Assembly (NCBI GenBank): GCA_016209985.1
Contig: JACQVB010000126.1
Location: forward strand, 1 to 57,791
Reading direction: 5' to 3'
Length of the DNA: 57,791 bases
Source: Gemmatimonadota bacterium
GTDB taxonomy: Bacteria > Gemmatimonadota > Gemmatimonadetes > Gemmatimonadales > GWC2-71-9
Positions 44,347 to 52,676 of the stretch are shown here, piece by piece. The translations under genes and the position numbers were made by a program. Under the pieces are notes generated by a model. It saw only the letters and a program-made list of their open reading frames with translations. It was not told the origin of the DNA and ran no database searches. The first letter of the stretch is position 1. Every line of letters begins with the position of its first letter.

Positions 44347-45557
44347 TGTACTTAGTGGAAGTTCCCCGGACAGTTCCGGTGGTCGCCGGTTCCTAACGCT
44401 TCGTCACGCTGCCTGCGGCTGACTCATCGCCGCGAGTCCATCCTGGAATGCTTGCCACGGCGTGCGCCCTTGCGTGCGATAGCCGTGGTGACTCCGCTCC
44501 TCGTTGTAGAAGTGCAGCCAGGTGTCTAGATCCTCCTGTAACTCCTGGACGCTGACGTAGAGCTTCTTCCGCAGCGCCACACTGAAGAATTCCTCTTTCA
44601 GCGTCCGGTGAAAGCGCTCGCAGAAGCCGTTGGTCTTCGGGCTGTGCACCTTCGTGTTCCGATGCTCGATCTGCTGCACCGCGAGGTAGAGCTCGAAGGG
44701 ATGGTGCAGCGGCCGGCCGCAGAACTCCCTTCCGTTGTCCGTGAGCAGGTGCTCCAGGGCAATCCCGGCGGTCTCGTAGATCGGCAGCACGCGATCGTGC
44801 AGCAGATCCACGGCCGTCATCGGGATCTTCGAGAGATAGAGCTTGGCCTGCGCCCACGAGCAGTGCGCATCCACGAAGCTCTGGGCGTAGATCCGCCCCA
44901 CGCCTTTGAGCGTCCCCACGAAGTAGGTGTCCTGGCAGCCGAGATAGCCCGGCGTCGGCGCGTCGACGTGCTGCTCCGGATCGGTCAGCTGCTGCCGCTG
45001 ATACCGGGCGAGCAGCTTGGCCACGCGCTCGGTCAGCGGTCCGCCGGTCGCCGCGGCCTCCCGCTCAAGCCACAACAGCCGATCGTAACGCTTCACCAGG
45101 CCGCGCCGGAGCCACACGCCGCGGACCTGGTTCGCGGTCGCCGGCACCCCGATCAGCTTCAGCTGGTCGCTGATCTTCACATAGCTGTACGTCGGGTACT
45201 CCTTGCTCATCGCGAGAATCTGCTGCTCCAGCTCGGCGGGCGTCTCATTCGGCATCCGCGGCCGTCTCCTCGCCACCGGCGCCAGGCCTTCCCGCCCGTA
45301 CTTCTCGAAGGCGTCCTTGATATCGTAGAAATGACTGCGACTGATGCCGGCCACCTTGCACGCCCGGCTGATGCTCTGGAGTTCATCCGCCAGTGCTAGC
45401 ATCGAGACACGGGCCTGGATAAGCTTCTCTCGGGTGCTCATCGCTCCTCCTCTGGTAAACTGGTTTGACTTGACATCTCCAGCTTACCACCGGAAAAGGG
45501 CTTTGAGCACCCTTCAGCTTTTCAGGCTGACTGTCCGCTCATCTTCCACTAAGTACA
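44347..45557 (-). mobile_element. IS481-family insertion sequence
   Basis: A 1,211-bp element bounded by imperfect inverted repeats TGTACTTAGTGGAAG... (left) and ...CTTCCACTAAGTACA (right), each also containing a CGGACAGT block. It is flanked by a 7-bp target duplication CGTCAGG (44340-44346 and 45558-45564). It carries one transposase gene on the minus strand, the same strand as the interrupted RHS gene. Confidence 0.93.
44404..45441 (-). CDS. IS481-family transposase
   Basis: 345 residues: an N-terminal HTH ('SISRACKVAGISRSHFYDIKDAFEKYGREGLAP'), a second HTH ('TYSYVKISDQLKLIGVPATANQVRGVWLRRGL') and an rve integrase core. DDE residues lie in 'CQDTYFVGTLKGVGRIYAQSFVDAH', 'LEHLLTDNGREFCG' and 'SPKTNGFCERFHRTLKEEFF'; 'YNEERSHHGYRTQGRTPWQAF' ends the domain. 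The gene looks intact, so the element may still move. It cuts and inserts IS DNA. Confidence 0.95.
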   Translation of the reverse strand: MSTREKLIQARVSMLALADELQSISRACKVAGISRSHFYDIKDAFEKYGREGLAPVARRRPRMPNETPAELEQQILAMSKEYPTYSYVKISDQLKLIGVPATANQVRGVWLRRGLVKRYDRLLWLEREAAATGGPLTERVAKLLARYQRQQLTDPEQHVDAPTPGYLGCQDTYFVGTLKGVGRIYAQSFVDAHCSWAQAKLYLSKIPMTAVDLLHDRVLPIYETAGIALEHLLTDNGREFCGRPLHHPFELYLAVQQIEHRNTKVHSPKTNGFCERFHRTLKEEFFSVALRKKLYVSVQELQEDLDTWLHFYNEERSHHGYRTQGRTPWQAFQDGLAAMSQPQAA

Positions 45558-45578
45558 CGTCAGGGGGACGCGCCGCAT
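45558..45578 (-). pseudogene. Detached 5' end of the RHS toxin gene
   Basis: ATG CGG CGC GTC CCC CTG ACG on the minus strand (start at 45578, with GGAG at 6-nt spacing) gives M-R-R-V-P-L-T. If the IS and one target copy are removed it joins the RHS frame at 'VLVLLSMLFLVSSAAAQT', producing a textbook Sec signal peptide. The RHS gene therefore began here. The 45579-45752 gap beyond it holds no recognised gene and presumably the old promoter. Confidence 0.85.
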
Positions 45579-45752
45579 GGTGACTCCGGGAAAGGTTCTG
45601 CCCGGATACATGGGCACGCTCCGTGCCGAATCGTTCGGTTCGCTATGTGCAGGAAAAACAACCAGTTGTAGCGGAGGGGGACAAACGAAAAGTGGCACCT
45701 TCCACCGAGAATCCGGAGCGGTCTTACTCTTCCCTTTTCCCCTTCGCTCGGC

Positions 45753-46973
45753 TCAGGGCGGCGCCTCTTCCCTCCTATGCGCCGGGACCAGCACGACCAA
45801 CGCCGCACTCCCCGCCACCGCCGACGCAGCGCCGAATACGAAAACCGCCGCGTGCCCGATCCGGTCCCACAACACGCCGGCGACCACACTCGAGAAGAGC
45901 TGTAGCAGTCCTACCGTCGTGCTGTACCAGCCCACCGCACTCGCGCGCATCTGCGCCGGCACGAAATCGGTGGCGAAGGCCTTGCCCACCGAACGAAAGA
46001 TCCCCTGATACAGCCCGTACAGCGCAAACAACACCGCAATGAGCACGACATGCCGGGTCACCGCGAAACCCAGATAGGTGACCAGAAAGACGATGAACGA
46101 CAGCAGCAGGATGTTACGCCTCCCCAACCGATCGGAGAGAAAACCCGCCGGATACGAGATCAGCGCAGCCACCAGGTTGAACGCTGCGTAGATCAGGATG
46201 GTGGCCTGCAGCGAGGCACCGATGTCCCTGGTCTGCAAAATGAGAAATGAATTACTGGAGTTACCGATCCCGAACACCGCGATCACTACCAGATACTTCC
46301 AATACGCCCTGGGGAACTGGCCGAAGTTGACCTCGAGCTTGGACTTCGCCTCGACCCGCGCGGCCTGCTCCTTGACCAGCACGATCAGGACAACGGCGAG
46401 CAGGCCGGGGATGATCGCCAAGTAGAAGATGGAGCGGATGCCGACGTGCAGCGTGCCGAGGAGCACGACGGCCAGCAGCGGTCCGAGGAAAGCCCCCAGG
46501 TTATCGCCGGCACCTTCCAGCCCGAACGCCTTGCCCCGATGCTCCTCGTCGGCGGACGCCGCGATCAACGCGTCGCGAGGAGCCGAGCGGATGCCCGAAC
46601 CGAGCCGGTCCAGAAAGCGGGCACCCAACACTGCCGGCCACACCGCCGAAGCACCGATCAGCGGCTTGGAGACCGCTCCCAGCACGTATCCGGCCAGCGC
46701 GATCGGCTTGCGTTTCCGCAGCTTGTCCGACAGCCAGCCGGAGAATCCCTGCACGATATTCTGGGTTGCCTGGGCGACGCCTTCCACCAGGCCGACGACG
46801 GTACCGCCGGCTTTCAGCGTCTGGGTGAGAAAAATCGGCAGGACCGGGTAGAGCATTTCCGACGAGATGTCGGAGAAGAGACTGGCGAAGGCGAGGAGGA
46901 ACGTGTTGCGGGAAAGACCCGCGAAATAACCGTCTGACCGTCTAACCGTCCAACCGTCCAACCGTCTATTCAC
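45753..46973 (-). CDS. MFS transporter
   Basis: 406 residues with about twelve membrane helices. MFS signatures include 'GWLSDKLRKRKPIALAGYVLGAVSKPL' and the loop 'SDRLGRRNILLLS'; 'RFLDRLGSGIRSAPRDALIAASADEEHRGKAFGLEGAGDNLGAFLGPLLAVVLL' is also typical of the family. It is probably a drug or sugar efflux-type carrier; the substrate is not identifiable. The GTG start at 46973 overlaps the DUF885 stop (TAG at 46966-46968). Its first codons are made from an AACCGTC-type octamer repeat ('NRRLDGWTVRRSDG'), so the annotated N-terminus is uncertain. Confidence 0.85.
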   Translation of the reverse strand: MNRRLDGWTVRRSDGYFAGLSRNTFLLAFASLFSDISSEMLYPVLPIFLTQTLKAGGTVVGLVEGVAQATQNIVQGFSGWLSDKLRKRKPIALAGYVLGAVSKPLIGASAVWPAVLGARFLDRLGSGIRSAPRDALIAASADEEHRGKAFGLEGAGDNLGAFLGPLLAVVLLGTLHVGIRSIFYLAIIPGLLAVVLIVLVKEQAARVEAKSKLEVNFGQFPRAYWKYLVVIAVFGIGNSSNSFLILQTRDIGASLQATILIYAAFNLVAALISYPAGFLSDRLGRRNILLLSFIVFLVTYLGFAVTRHVVLIAVLFALYGLYQGIFRSVGKAFATDFVPAQMRASAVGWYSTTVGLLQLFSSVVAGVLWDRIGHAAVFVFGAASAVAGSAALVVLVPAHRREEAPP

Positions 46974-48582
46974 CCAGTCCCATTCCCCACCTGATGAGAC
47001 TCACCGGCAGCCCGCCGTACCTCAGCGCCGCGTCATGGAACGCCCGCAGCGAAGAGCCGTTACTCCCGGCCGCACGGTAGTCGTCGCGCAGCTTGCGGAA
47101 TTCGCGCCGGCCGACGGCATAGCACAGCTGGTAGGCCGGATTGGCGCAGTACCGCCGCACCTCCGCCTCCGCATTGTGCCGGTCGAAATGCACCCGGTCC
47201 ACCAACAGCTGCACCGCCTCGGCGAAGGTCATGCCGCGGGTGTGGAGGCCGACGTCCAGCACGATGCGCAACGCGCGCCACAAGAGATGCACCCGCTGGA
47301 AGAAGCGCTCCTCGGGTCCGCGATAAAAGCCTTCTTCTCCCATCATCTCCTCGCAATAGAGCGCCCACCCCTCGATCGTGAGCGGGGTACCGATCAGGCG
47401 GCGCACCGGTTGCGGCTGCGCCTGAGCGGTGAGGAACTGGAGATGATGGCCGGGGAACCCCTCGTGCAGCGCCGTCGAGGCCAGCTCGTGGACGCAGTGA
47501 TCCCGCAGCATCCGCTCGCTAACCTTGGGGTCGGTATCCCCGTCCGGGGGCGTCACGAAGAAGCGTCCGGTGCGATCGGTGGAAAACGGGCCCGGAGCCT
47601 GGTAGGCGGCGAACGGCATGAGCGGCTTCAGGAACTTGGGCGTCTCGATCACGTCGAGAGGGCCGGCTGGAATCGCGACCAGGTCCCGCTCCATCACGAA
47701 CCGGCGCGCGCGCTCCATTTCCGCCGCATACGCGCCGACCAGTTCACCTGCCGACGGATGATCCGCCCGCAGCCGGTCCACTACATCCGGCCATTGGGCC
47801 GAGCCGTCGATGGTCCGCGCGAGACTGACCAGATCCTGCTCCACTTCCTCCATCAGGTGATTGCCATACCGCCAAAGCTCGGGCGCCGTATCCTGCAGCG
47901 CATGCTCGAAGTGCAGCCGGAAATTGAACGCGTCCTCGCCGATGGCATAGTCGTCGGTCGCCGATGGGAGCAGCTCGTTCTCCAGATATTTCCCGAACGA
48001 TTCCAGGCATTCGCTCGCGCGCCGCAGGGCGGGCCCGAATGCGTCATCATCGCCGGCCCGCAGCTGCGCTCCCACCTGGACCAGCAGGAGCTTCCCTCCC
48101 TCGGTCATCTCGATAGCGGTATCCACGAACACCCGCGGGCATTCTCCCAGCGTTTCTTCCGCCAGATCCATGAAGGTGGGAAGGGCTTCCAGCCGGTGGC
48201 GCGCCGCGCTCGCGCGATGTTCCAGCGGCCGGTCGCGCAGGACCAGGAGGTAATAGAGTCCCTCGAGGACGTGGGAAACCCAGAAGCCGGGGTCGTTGAC
48301 GTGCGGCCGTTCCTTGGTGAACCGGTGGATGCTGACGCGGACGTCGTTGAGCAGCGCCGTGCGGTCGATTTCTTCTTCTACCGAGTCCGGCGATGCCTGC
48401 TCCAGGGCCGACGCGGTGGCGCGCAGTGCGGCGATATGCTGGCGGACGTCTTCTTCCGAATAATTCCCCAGGCGGGCGTCGTAATCGGTGAGTCCGGAGG
48501 CGGTAGCCGCCACCGGATCGATGTGCCACCGCAGGTCGAGGTAGGAGGCGACCACTCCAGCGAGGTTACCGGCTTCGGCCAA
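46966..48582 (-). CDS. DUF885-family metallopeptidase-like protein
   Basis: Up to 538 residues. DUF885 hallmarks are 'RFFVTPPDGDTDPKVSERMLRDHCVHELASTALHEGFPGHHLQFL' (HEGFPGHH) and 'EGWALYCEEMMGEEGFYRGPEERFFQRVHLLWRALRIVLDVGLHTRGMTFAEAV'. Known members include secreted peptidase-like proteins, but there is no signal peptide here. The annotated start is a TTG at 48582 that overlaps the previous gene; a GTG at 48555 (MVASYLDLRWHIDP) is equally possible. It is probably co-transcribed with the isopropylmalate-synthase-like gene. Confidence 0.88.
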   Translation of the reverse strand: MAEAGNLAGVVASYLDLRWHIDPVAATASGLTDYDARLGNYSEEDVRQHIAALRATASALEQASPDSVEEEIDRTALLNDVRVSIHRFTKERPHVNDPGFWVSHVLEGLYYLLVLRDRPLEHRASAARHRLEALPTFMDLAEETLGECPRVFVDTAIEMTEGGKLLLVQVGAQLRAGDDDAFGPALRRASECLESFGKYLENELLPSATDDYAIGEDAFNFRLHFEHALQDTAPELWRYGNHLMEEVEQDLVSLARTIDGSAQWPDVVDRLRADHPSAGELVGAYAAEMERARRFVMERDLVAIPAGPLDVIETPKFLKPLMPFAAYQAPGPFSTDRTGRFFVTPPDGDTDPKVSERMLRDHCVHELASTALHEGFPGHHLQFLTAQAQPQPVRRLIGTPLTIEGWALYCEEMMGEEGFYRGPEERFFQRVHLLWRALRIVLDVGLHTRGMTFAEAVQLLVDRVHFDRHNAEAEVRRYCANPAYQLCYAVGRREFRKLRDDYRAAGSNGSSLRAFHDAALRYGGLPVSLIRWGMGLGE

Positions 48583-49831
48583 CGCCCGCGCCTGCGGTCA
48601 CCCGTTTCGCCTCGGACACGAGCCGGTGACATTCGGCCTCGGTCAGAGTCCGGTCGGCTGCCTTGGCCGCACCGAAGAGCCGCTCGCACAACGCGGCGTC
48701 GTTCGGATCGTAGCCGTGCTCTTCCAGCCAGCATTTCACGTTGGACAGGCCGGATACCGGCGAGATGTCAATTGTTTGCCTCCGGCCGAACGTGCCGGCT
48801 GGCACGCTGGAGTACACCCGGTCGGCCAGCCAGTCCTCGCCCTTCTTCCGCGCCTTGATGATGGCCGCGGCGTGAACCCCGGTGGCGGTGCGAAACGCGT
48901 CGGCGCCCATGACCGGATAGTTGGCCGGCAGCGGGATGCCGATCGCCTGTGCGGCGACCTGGCAATACTCGCCCAGCTTCGAAACGTCGTGCCGGTGCGT
49001 TCCCAGCAGGTGCAGGTTCACGATCAGCAAGTCCATTTCGGCATTACCCACGCGCTCGCCCACGCCGAGCGCGGTGGCATGCACGCGGTCTACCCCCGCC
49101 TCGATCGCGGCGAGGCAGTTGACCAGCCCCATGCCACGGTCGCGGTGCCCATGCCAGTCGATCTTCACGTCTTCGCCTGAAGGCCGCACGATCTCCTCGC
49201 GAACGAAGCGAACCAGCCGACGCACGCCGTCGGGTGTGGCGTAACCCACCGTGTCGGCCAGGCAGATCCGGCGGGCGCCCCAACCGATAGCGTTGCCGTA
49301 GAGCGCCTTCAGTGTCTCAGGCCGCGCCCGGGTGGTGTCCTCGGTCACGAACATGACCGGAAGTCCTTCCCGGACCGCGAACGTCACTGCTTCCTCGCTC
49401 GCCTTGAGCATGCGCTCGAGCGTCCAGTCTTCCGCATACTGCCGAATGGGAGAGGAACCGATGAACGTGGCCGCTTCGATCGCGAGCCCGACTTCGTGCG
49501 AGATGCGGGCAATCGGCTCGACATCCGCCACCACGGTGCGGGCCGCGCAGTTGGGTGCCAGCGGCAGCTTGTGCTCGACGATCTCCCGCGCCAGCGCGCG
49601 CACCTGCTCCACCACCCGCGACCCCGCGCCCGGCAATCCGATGTCGGCCGAAGCGATGCCGAGGTCGGCCATGAGATGGAGCAGTCGGAGCTTGATGTCG
49701 AGCGGGGGGTCGATCGCGGAGGGAGATTGCAGGCCGTCGCGGAGAGTCTCGTCGTTCAAGTCGACGCGCGCGGACTGCCAGTCGAATCCGCCCGCCGCAT
49801 TCCAATCGTAAATCAGCGCAGACTCTTCCAT
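48566..49831 (-). CDS. 2-isopropylmalate synthase/HMGL-like acyltransferase
   Basis: 421 residues from the ATG at 49831. It is an HMGL-type TIM barrel: 'VDLNDETLRDGLQSPSAIDPPLDIKL' (LRDGxQ motif), 'ADIGLPGAGSRVVEQV', 'ARRICLADTVGYATPDGVRRLVRFV', metal and general-base motif 'KIDWHGHRDRGMGLVNCLAAIEAGVDRVHATALGVGERVGNAEMDLLIVNL', and 'ATGVHAAAIIKARKKGEDWLADRVYSSVPAGTFGR'. It condenses acetyl-CoA with a 2-oxo acid; 2-isopropylmalate, citramalate or homocitrate synthase are possible. The LeuA regulatory domain is missing or short. Confidence 0.85.
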   Translation of the reverse strand: MEESALIYDWNAAGGFDWQSARVDLNDETLRDGLQSPSAIDPPLDIKLRLLHLMADLGIASADIGLPGAGSRVVEQVRALAREIVEHKLPLAPNCAARTVVADVEPIARISHEVGLAIEAATFIGSSPIRQYAEDWTLERMLKASEEAVTFAVREGLPVMFVTEDTTRARPETLKALYGNAIGWGARRICLADTVGYATPDGVRRLVRFVREEIVRPSGEDVKIDWHGHRDRGMGLVNCLAAIEAGVDRVHATALGVGERVGNAEMDLLIVNLHLLGTHRHDVSKLGEYCQVAAQAIGIPLPANYPVMGADAFRTATGVHAAAIIKARKKGEDWLADRVYSSVPAGTFGRRQTIDISPVSGLSNVKCWLEEHGYDPNDAALCERLFGAAKAADRTLTEAECHRLVSEAKRVTAGAGVGRSR

Positions 49832-49906
49832 GGTCCAAGTTTGCCCGTCCACTCCAGGGGCGTCAAGCTTCCGGATGCATCCGGAGCCGGGTAACGTCCT
49901 AAGGTC

Positions 49907-51100
49907 ATGACGCAACCTGTGGCTTCACTGACACACCACCCGGCCCTGGTGGACGCGCGAGACCAGCTCGCCCGGACCGACGAGCTGACATTGGCCACCC
50001 AGGCGACCCTCAGCGCCATCCCCGCGCCCACCGGTGGCGAATCGGCCAGGGCGGTCGCCGTCGCGCGCGAGATGGAGCGGGTGGGGCTCCGCGACATCGG
50101 CACCGACGCAGTAGGAAACGTATCCGGCTGGCTAGGCGCGCCGGTGGAGCAACCCGCGGTCGTCGTCGCGGCTCATCTCGATACGGTATTCGGGCCCGAA
50201 GTGGATGTCTCGGTCCGCCGCACCGGAAGGCTGCTGACCGGCCCCGGGATCGCGGACAATGCCCGCGGCCTCGCCGGCATGCTGGCACTGGGTCGCGTCA
50301 CGGCGACCCCCCCATGGAAGACGGTGAAGCCGGTGGCCTTCGTCGCCACGGTGGGCGAAGAGGGCGCCGGCGATCTTCGCGGTATCAAGCATCTTTTTGG
50401 AGAACGCCGGTTGGAGGCGGATTCGGTGATCGTGCTGGACGGCGCGGGTGACGACCGGATCGTGTACTCGGCGCTGGGCACCCGCCGGTTCCGGGTCACC
50501 TACCGCGGGCCCGGCGGCCACTCGTGGGCGGCGTTCGGCGTACCCAATCCTGCGCATGCCGCAGGTGCGCTCGCCCATGCCGTGGCCGCCTTCCCCCGCT
50601 CGCGCGCGCCCCGCAGCGCCTGTTCGGTGGTCGGTCTCCATGGCGGGAGCGGGCTCAACTGCATTCCCGAGTCGGCACGGGTCGAGATCGACCTGCGGAG
50701 CGAAGATCACGCCATGCTGGTCTCGCTGGAAAAGAGGATGCGCGCCCAGTCGCAGATGGCGCTGGAGCAGGAGAACGCGCGCCGGAGCGCCGGCACCGCG
50801 CCGCTGCAACTCACGATCGACGTGATCGGCGATCGTCCGTCGGGCGGCACGCCCGCTGACCATCCGCTGGTCATCGCCGGCATCGAAGCCACCCGCGCCA
50901 TCGGCCGGCAACCGGGCCTGGCGACCGCGTCGACCGATGCCAACATCCCGATTTCCCTGGGAATTCCTGCGATTGCGCTGGGCGCCGGAGGCAAGGCCGG
51001 CGAGCCGCATCGCACCACGGAATGGTTCGAGAACGCAGACGGGGCGTTGGGACTGTATCGGGCTTTACTGGTACTCGCCGCGGCCGCAGGCCAGCCCTAA
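49907..51100 (+). CDS. M20-family metallopeptidase (PepT/tripeptidase-like)
   Basis: 397 residues: 'LSAIPAPTGGESARAVAVAREMERVGL', 'VVVAAHLDTVFGPEVDV' (HxD), 'RLLTGPGIADNARGLAGMLAL', 'VKPVAFVATVGEEGAGDLRGIKHLF' (EE), 'VTYRGPGGHSWAAFGVPNPAHAAGALAHAVAAF', and 'GGKAGEPHRTTEWFE' with the late His. This is a complete zinc peptidase of the M20 family, probably a cytoplasmic di- or tripeptidase. It is divergent from the synthase gene. Its stop overlaps the nucleotidyltransferase stop by 4 nt (convergent). Confidence 0.92.
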   Translation: MTQPVASLTHHPALVDARDQLARTDELTLATQATLSAIPAPTGGESARAVAVAREMERVGLRDIGTDAVGNVSGWLGAPVEQPAVVVAAHLDTVFGPEVDVSVRRTGRLLTGPGIADNARGLAGMLALGRVTATPPWKTVKPVAFVATVGEEGAGDLRGIKHLFGERRLEADSVIVLDGAGDDRIVYSALGTRRFRVTYRGPGGHSWAAFGVPNPAHAAGALAHAVAAFPRSRAPRSACSVVGLHGGSGLNCIPESARVEIDLRSEDHAMLVSLEKRMRAQSQMALEQENARRSAGTAPLQLTIDVIGDRPSGGTPADHPLVIAGIEATRAIGRQPGLATASTDANIPISLGIPAIALGAGGKAGEPHRTTEWFENADGALGLYRALLVLAAAAGQP

Positions 51101-52080
51101 GGAGCCTTCGCCAACTCCTCTCCTGCCGCGATCATCTCCTTCAACCGCTGTCCCATCACTTCGGTATCATCACCCACCATCGAGCCCTCGACGGTCGAGC
51201 CCACCACCTTCGCGCGCTCCCCCACGATCGCATCCCGCAGCACACTGGTCTTCACGACCGCTCCGGCATCGATCGAGACGTTGGGCCCGATGGTACAATC
51301 TTCCAGCTCGACGCCGTCGGCGACGTAAACCGGTTCGAGCACCCGCACCTGCGCGTGGGGACGCGGGCGGCGAGCGCTGCCACTCTCCAGCAGGTGCCGG
51401 TTGGTTTCCAACACTGTCCCCACCTTTCCGCAGTCGTACCATCCGCCCACCGGGGCGGCCAGCAGCTTCTTCCCCTGGTCGACCATGTACTGAAAGGCAT
51501 CGGTCAGGAAATACTCGCCGTTGACCGGCGGGCGGCTGCGGGTCCAGGTGATCCCGTCGAACAGCGTGCGCCAGTCACGGATATAGTAGAGGCCGATGTT
51601 GGCGAGCTTCGAGACCGGCTCGCTCGGCTTTTCCACGATCCGCTTCATGTAGCGGCGCTCGTCGGTCACCACCACCCCGAAGCGCTGGTAATCCTCAACT
51701 TCCTTCACCCAGATGATGCCGTCCGCGTCAACCCGGGAAATCAGGCCCAGGTCGGCATCAAAAAGCGTATCCACGAAGATGATGAGCACCGGCCCATCTA
51801 CGTACGGCCGCGCCAGGTCGATCGCGCTGGCGGTGCCGTCCTGGATCTTCTGTTCGATGAATCGGGCAGGATAGTGATAATGCTGACGGACGTGGCTCTC
51901 GACCCGGTCCTTGAGATGGCCGGTGATGATGATCAGTTCTTCCACGTCGAGCTGGCCGACCTGATCCATCACGTAATCCATGACCGGCCGGCCCGCGACG
52001 CGGATCAGGGGCTTGGGGACGGTCTTGGTGAGCGGAAGGAGGCGGGTGCCTTTGCCCGCGAGCGGTATGATGACTTTCAT
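51097..52080 (-). CDS. Sugar-phosphate nucleotidyltransferase
   Basis: 327 residues from the ATG at 52080. The RmlA/GlmU-like catalytic start 'KVIIPLAGKGTRLLPLTKTVPKPLIRVAGRPVMDYVMDQV' includes the GxGTRLLPLTKxxPKPL motif, and 'LIIFVDTLFDADLGLI' and 'RIVEKPSEPVSKLANIGLYYI' follow. The C-terminal 'PVYVADGVELEDCTIGPNVSIDAGAVVKTSVLRDAIVGERAKVVGSTVEGSMVGDD' is a left-handed beta-helix of hexapeptide repeats. It makes NDP-sugars for polysaccharides. It overlaps the cupin gene by 1 nt (TGATG), so they are coupled. Confidence 0.92.
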   Translation of the reverse strand: MKVIIPLAGKGTRLLPLTKTVPKPLIRVAGRPVMDYVMDQVGQLDVEELIIITGHLKDRVESHVRQHYHYPARFIEQKIQDGTASAIDLARPYVDGPVLIIFVDTLFDADLGLISRVDADGIIWVKEVEDYQRFGVVVTDERRYMKRIVEKPSEPVSKLANIGLYYIRDWRTLFDGITWTRSRPPVNGEYFLTDAFQYMVDQGKKLLAAPVGGWYDCGKVGTVLETNRHLLESGSARRPRPHAQVRVLEPVYVADGVELEDCTIGPNVSIDAGAVVKTSVLRDAIVGERAKVVGSTVEGSMVGDDTEVMGQRLKEMIAAGEELAKAP

Positions 52081-52454
52081 CAGGTTCTTCCGTAGCGGTC
52101 TTTCACGCGAACCACGTCGTCGACTTCGGGAGTGGAAGCCTCCAGCAGATCGCTGGCGGTCACGGCTTCCATCTGATGCACCGTGGGTGGCGTGATGTGG
52201 TAGCTCTCGCCTTCCCGCATCCGCCGCTCGGTCAGTTTGCCGTCCACCTGCACCCGGAAAATGATCTCCCCCCGAAGGACGTGAATGGTTTCGTCCTTCC
52301 GGTTGTGGTACTGGAGGCTCAGGACCTGGCCGGGCTCGATGTGAAGAATCTTTCCGACGTAGCGGTCGGTCCGGGCCCACACCAGCTCATAGCCCCAGGG
52401 TTTCTCGACCCGGTAGGGCGGCGTGGCGTTCTCGATGGGCGGGTGCTCTGGCAT
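52080..52454 (-). CDS. Mannose-6-phosphate isomerase-type cupin
   Basis: 124 residues from the ATG at 52454: 'YRVEKPWGYELVWARTDRYVGKILHIEPGQVLSLQYHNRKDETIHVLRGEIIF' and 'EGESYHITPPTVHQMEAVTASDLLEASTPEVDDVVRVKDRYGR'. The His-rich cupin motifs match the C-terminal isomerase domain of type II phosphomannose isomerases, and such short stand-alone versions occur next to nucleotidyltransferases. Together the pair could supply GDP-mannose-type precursors, an inference from position and motif. Confidence 0.88.
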   Translation of the reverse strand: MPEHPPIENATPPYRVEKPWGYELVWARTDRYVGKILHIEPGQVLSLQYHNRKDETIHVLRGEIIFRVQVDGKLTERRMREGESYHITPPTVHQMEAVTASDLLEASTPEVDDVVRVKDRYGRT

Positions 52455-52517
52455 GCGAGGAAAAGTAACGGCCTGCGGCAGGTTGTGAGGATACGCAAAA
52501 GGCCGCTGCGCAAGGCG

Positions 52518-52672
52518 CACAGCCGCGGCCGAGTATTGGGGTGAAGAACGCGCCAAAGCGCGAGGTTCTCGGCCGGCATGCCCGGGAGACCGGCCGTGAT
52601 TCATGCTTGGGGAGCCGGCCGTGTACCTCGCGCGGAGGCGCGGTCGGAAGCGCAATACTCGGCGCGGCTGTG
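52518..52672. repeat. Long nested inverted repeat (possible structured element)
   Basis: Arms 52518-52538 and 52653-52672 pair almost perfectly (CACAGCCGCGGCCGAGTATTG; one bulged G), and inner arms 52558-52577 and 52614-52633 pair at 17 of 20 positions (GCGCGAGG...CGGCCGGC). A GCGC-CAAA-GCGC hairpin precedes the inner arm. It lies between the Ser/Thr kinase stop and the cupin start. Nothing else is recognised in this 222-bp gap. It may be a terminator-attenuator, a mobile palindrome or an RNA. Confidence 0.65.
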
Positions 52673-52676
52673 TGCC

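Noticed and set aside
45579-45752. Second sigma-54 promoter upstream of the old RHS start
   Set aside because: A TGGTTG...CTGCA run was seen on the minus strand, but the GG-GC spacing is one base off, so the match is not convincing.
47035-48858. 607-aa plus-strand ORF over the DUF885 gene
   Set aside because: Antisense of DUF885 and the synthase gene; no family signature.
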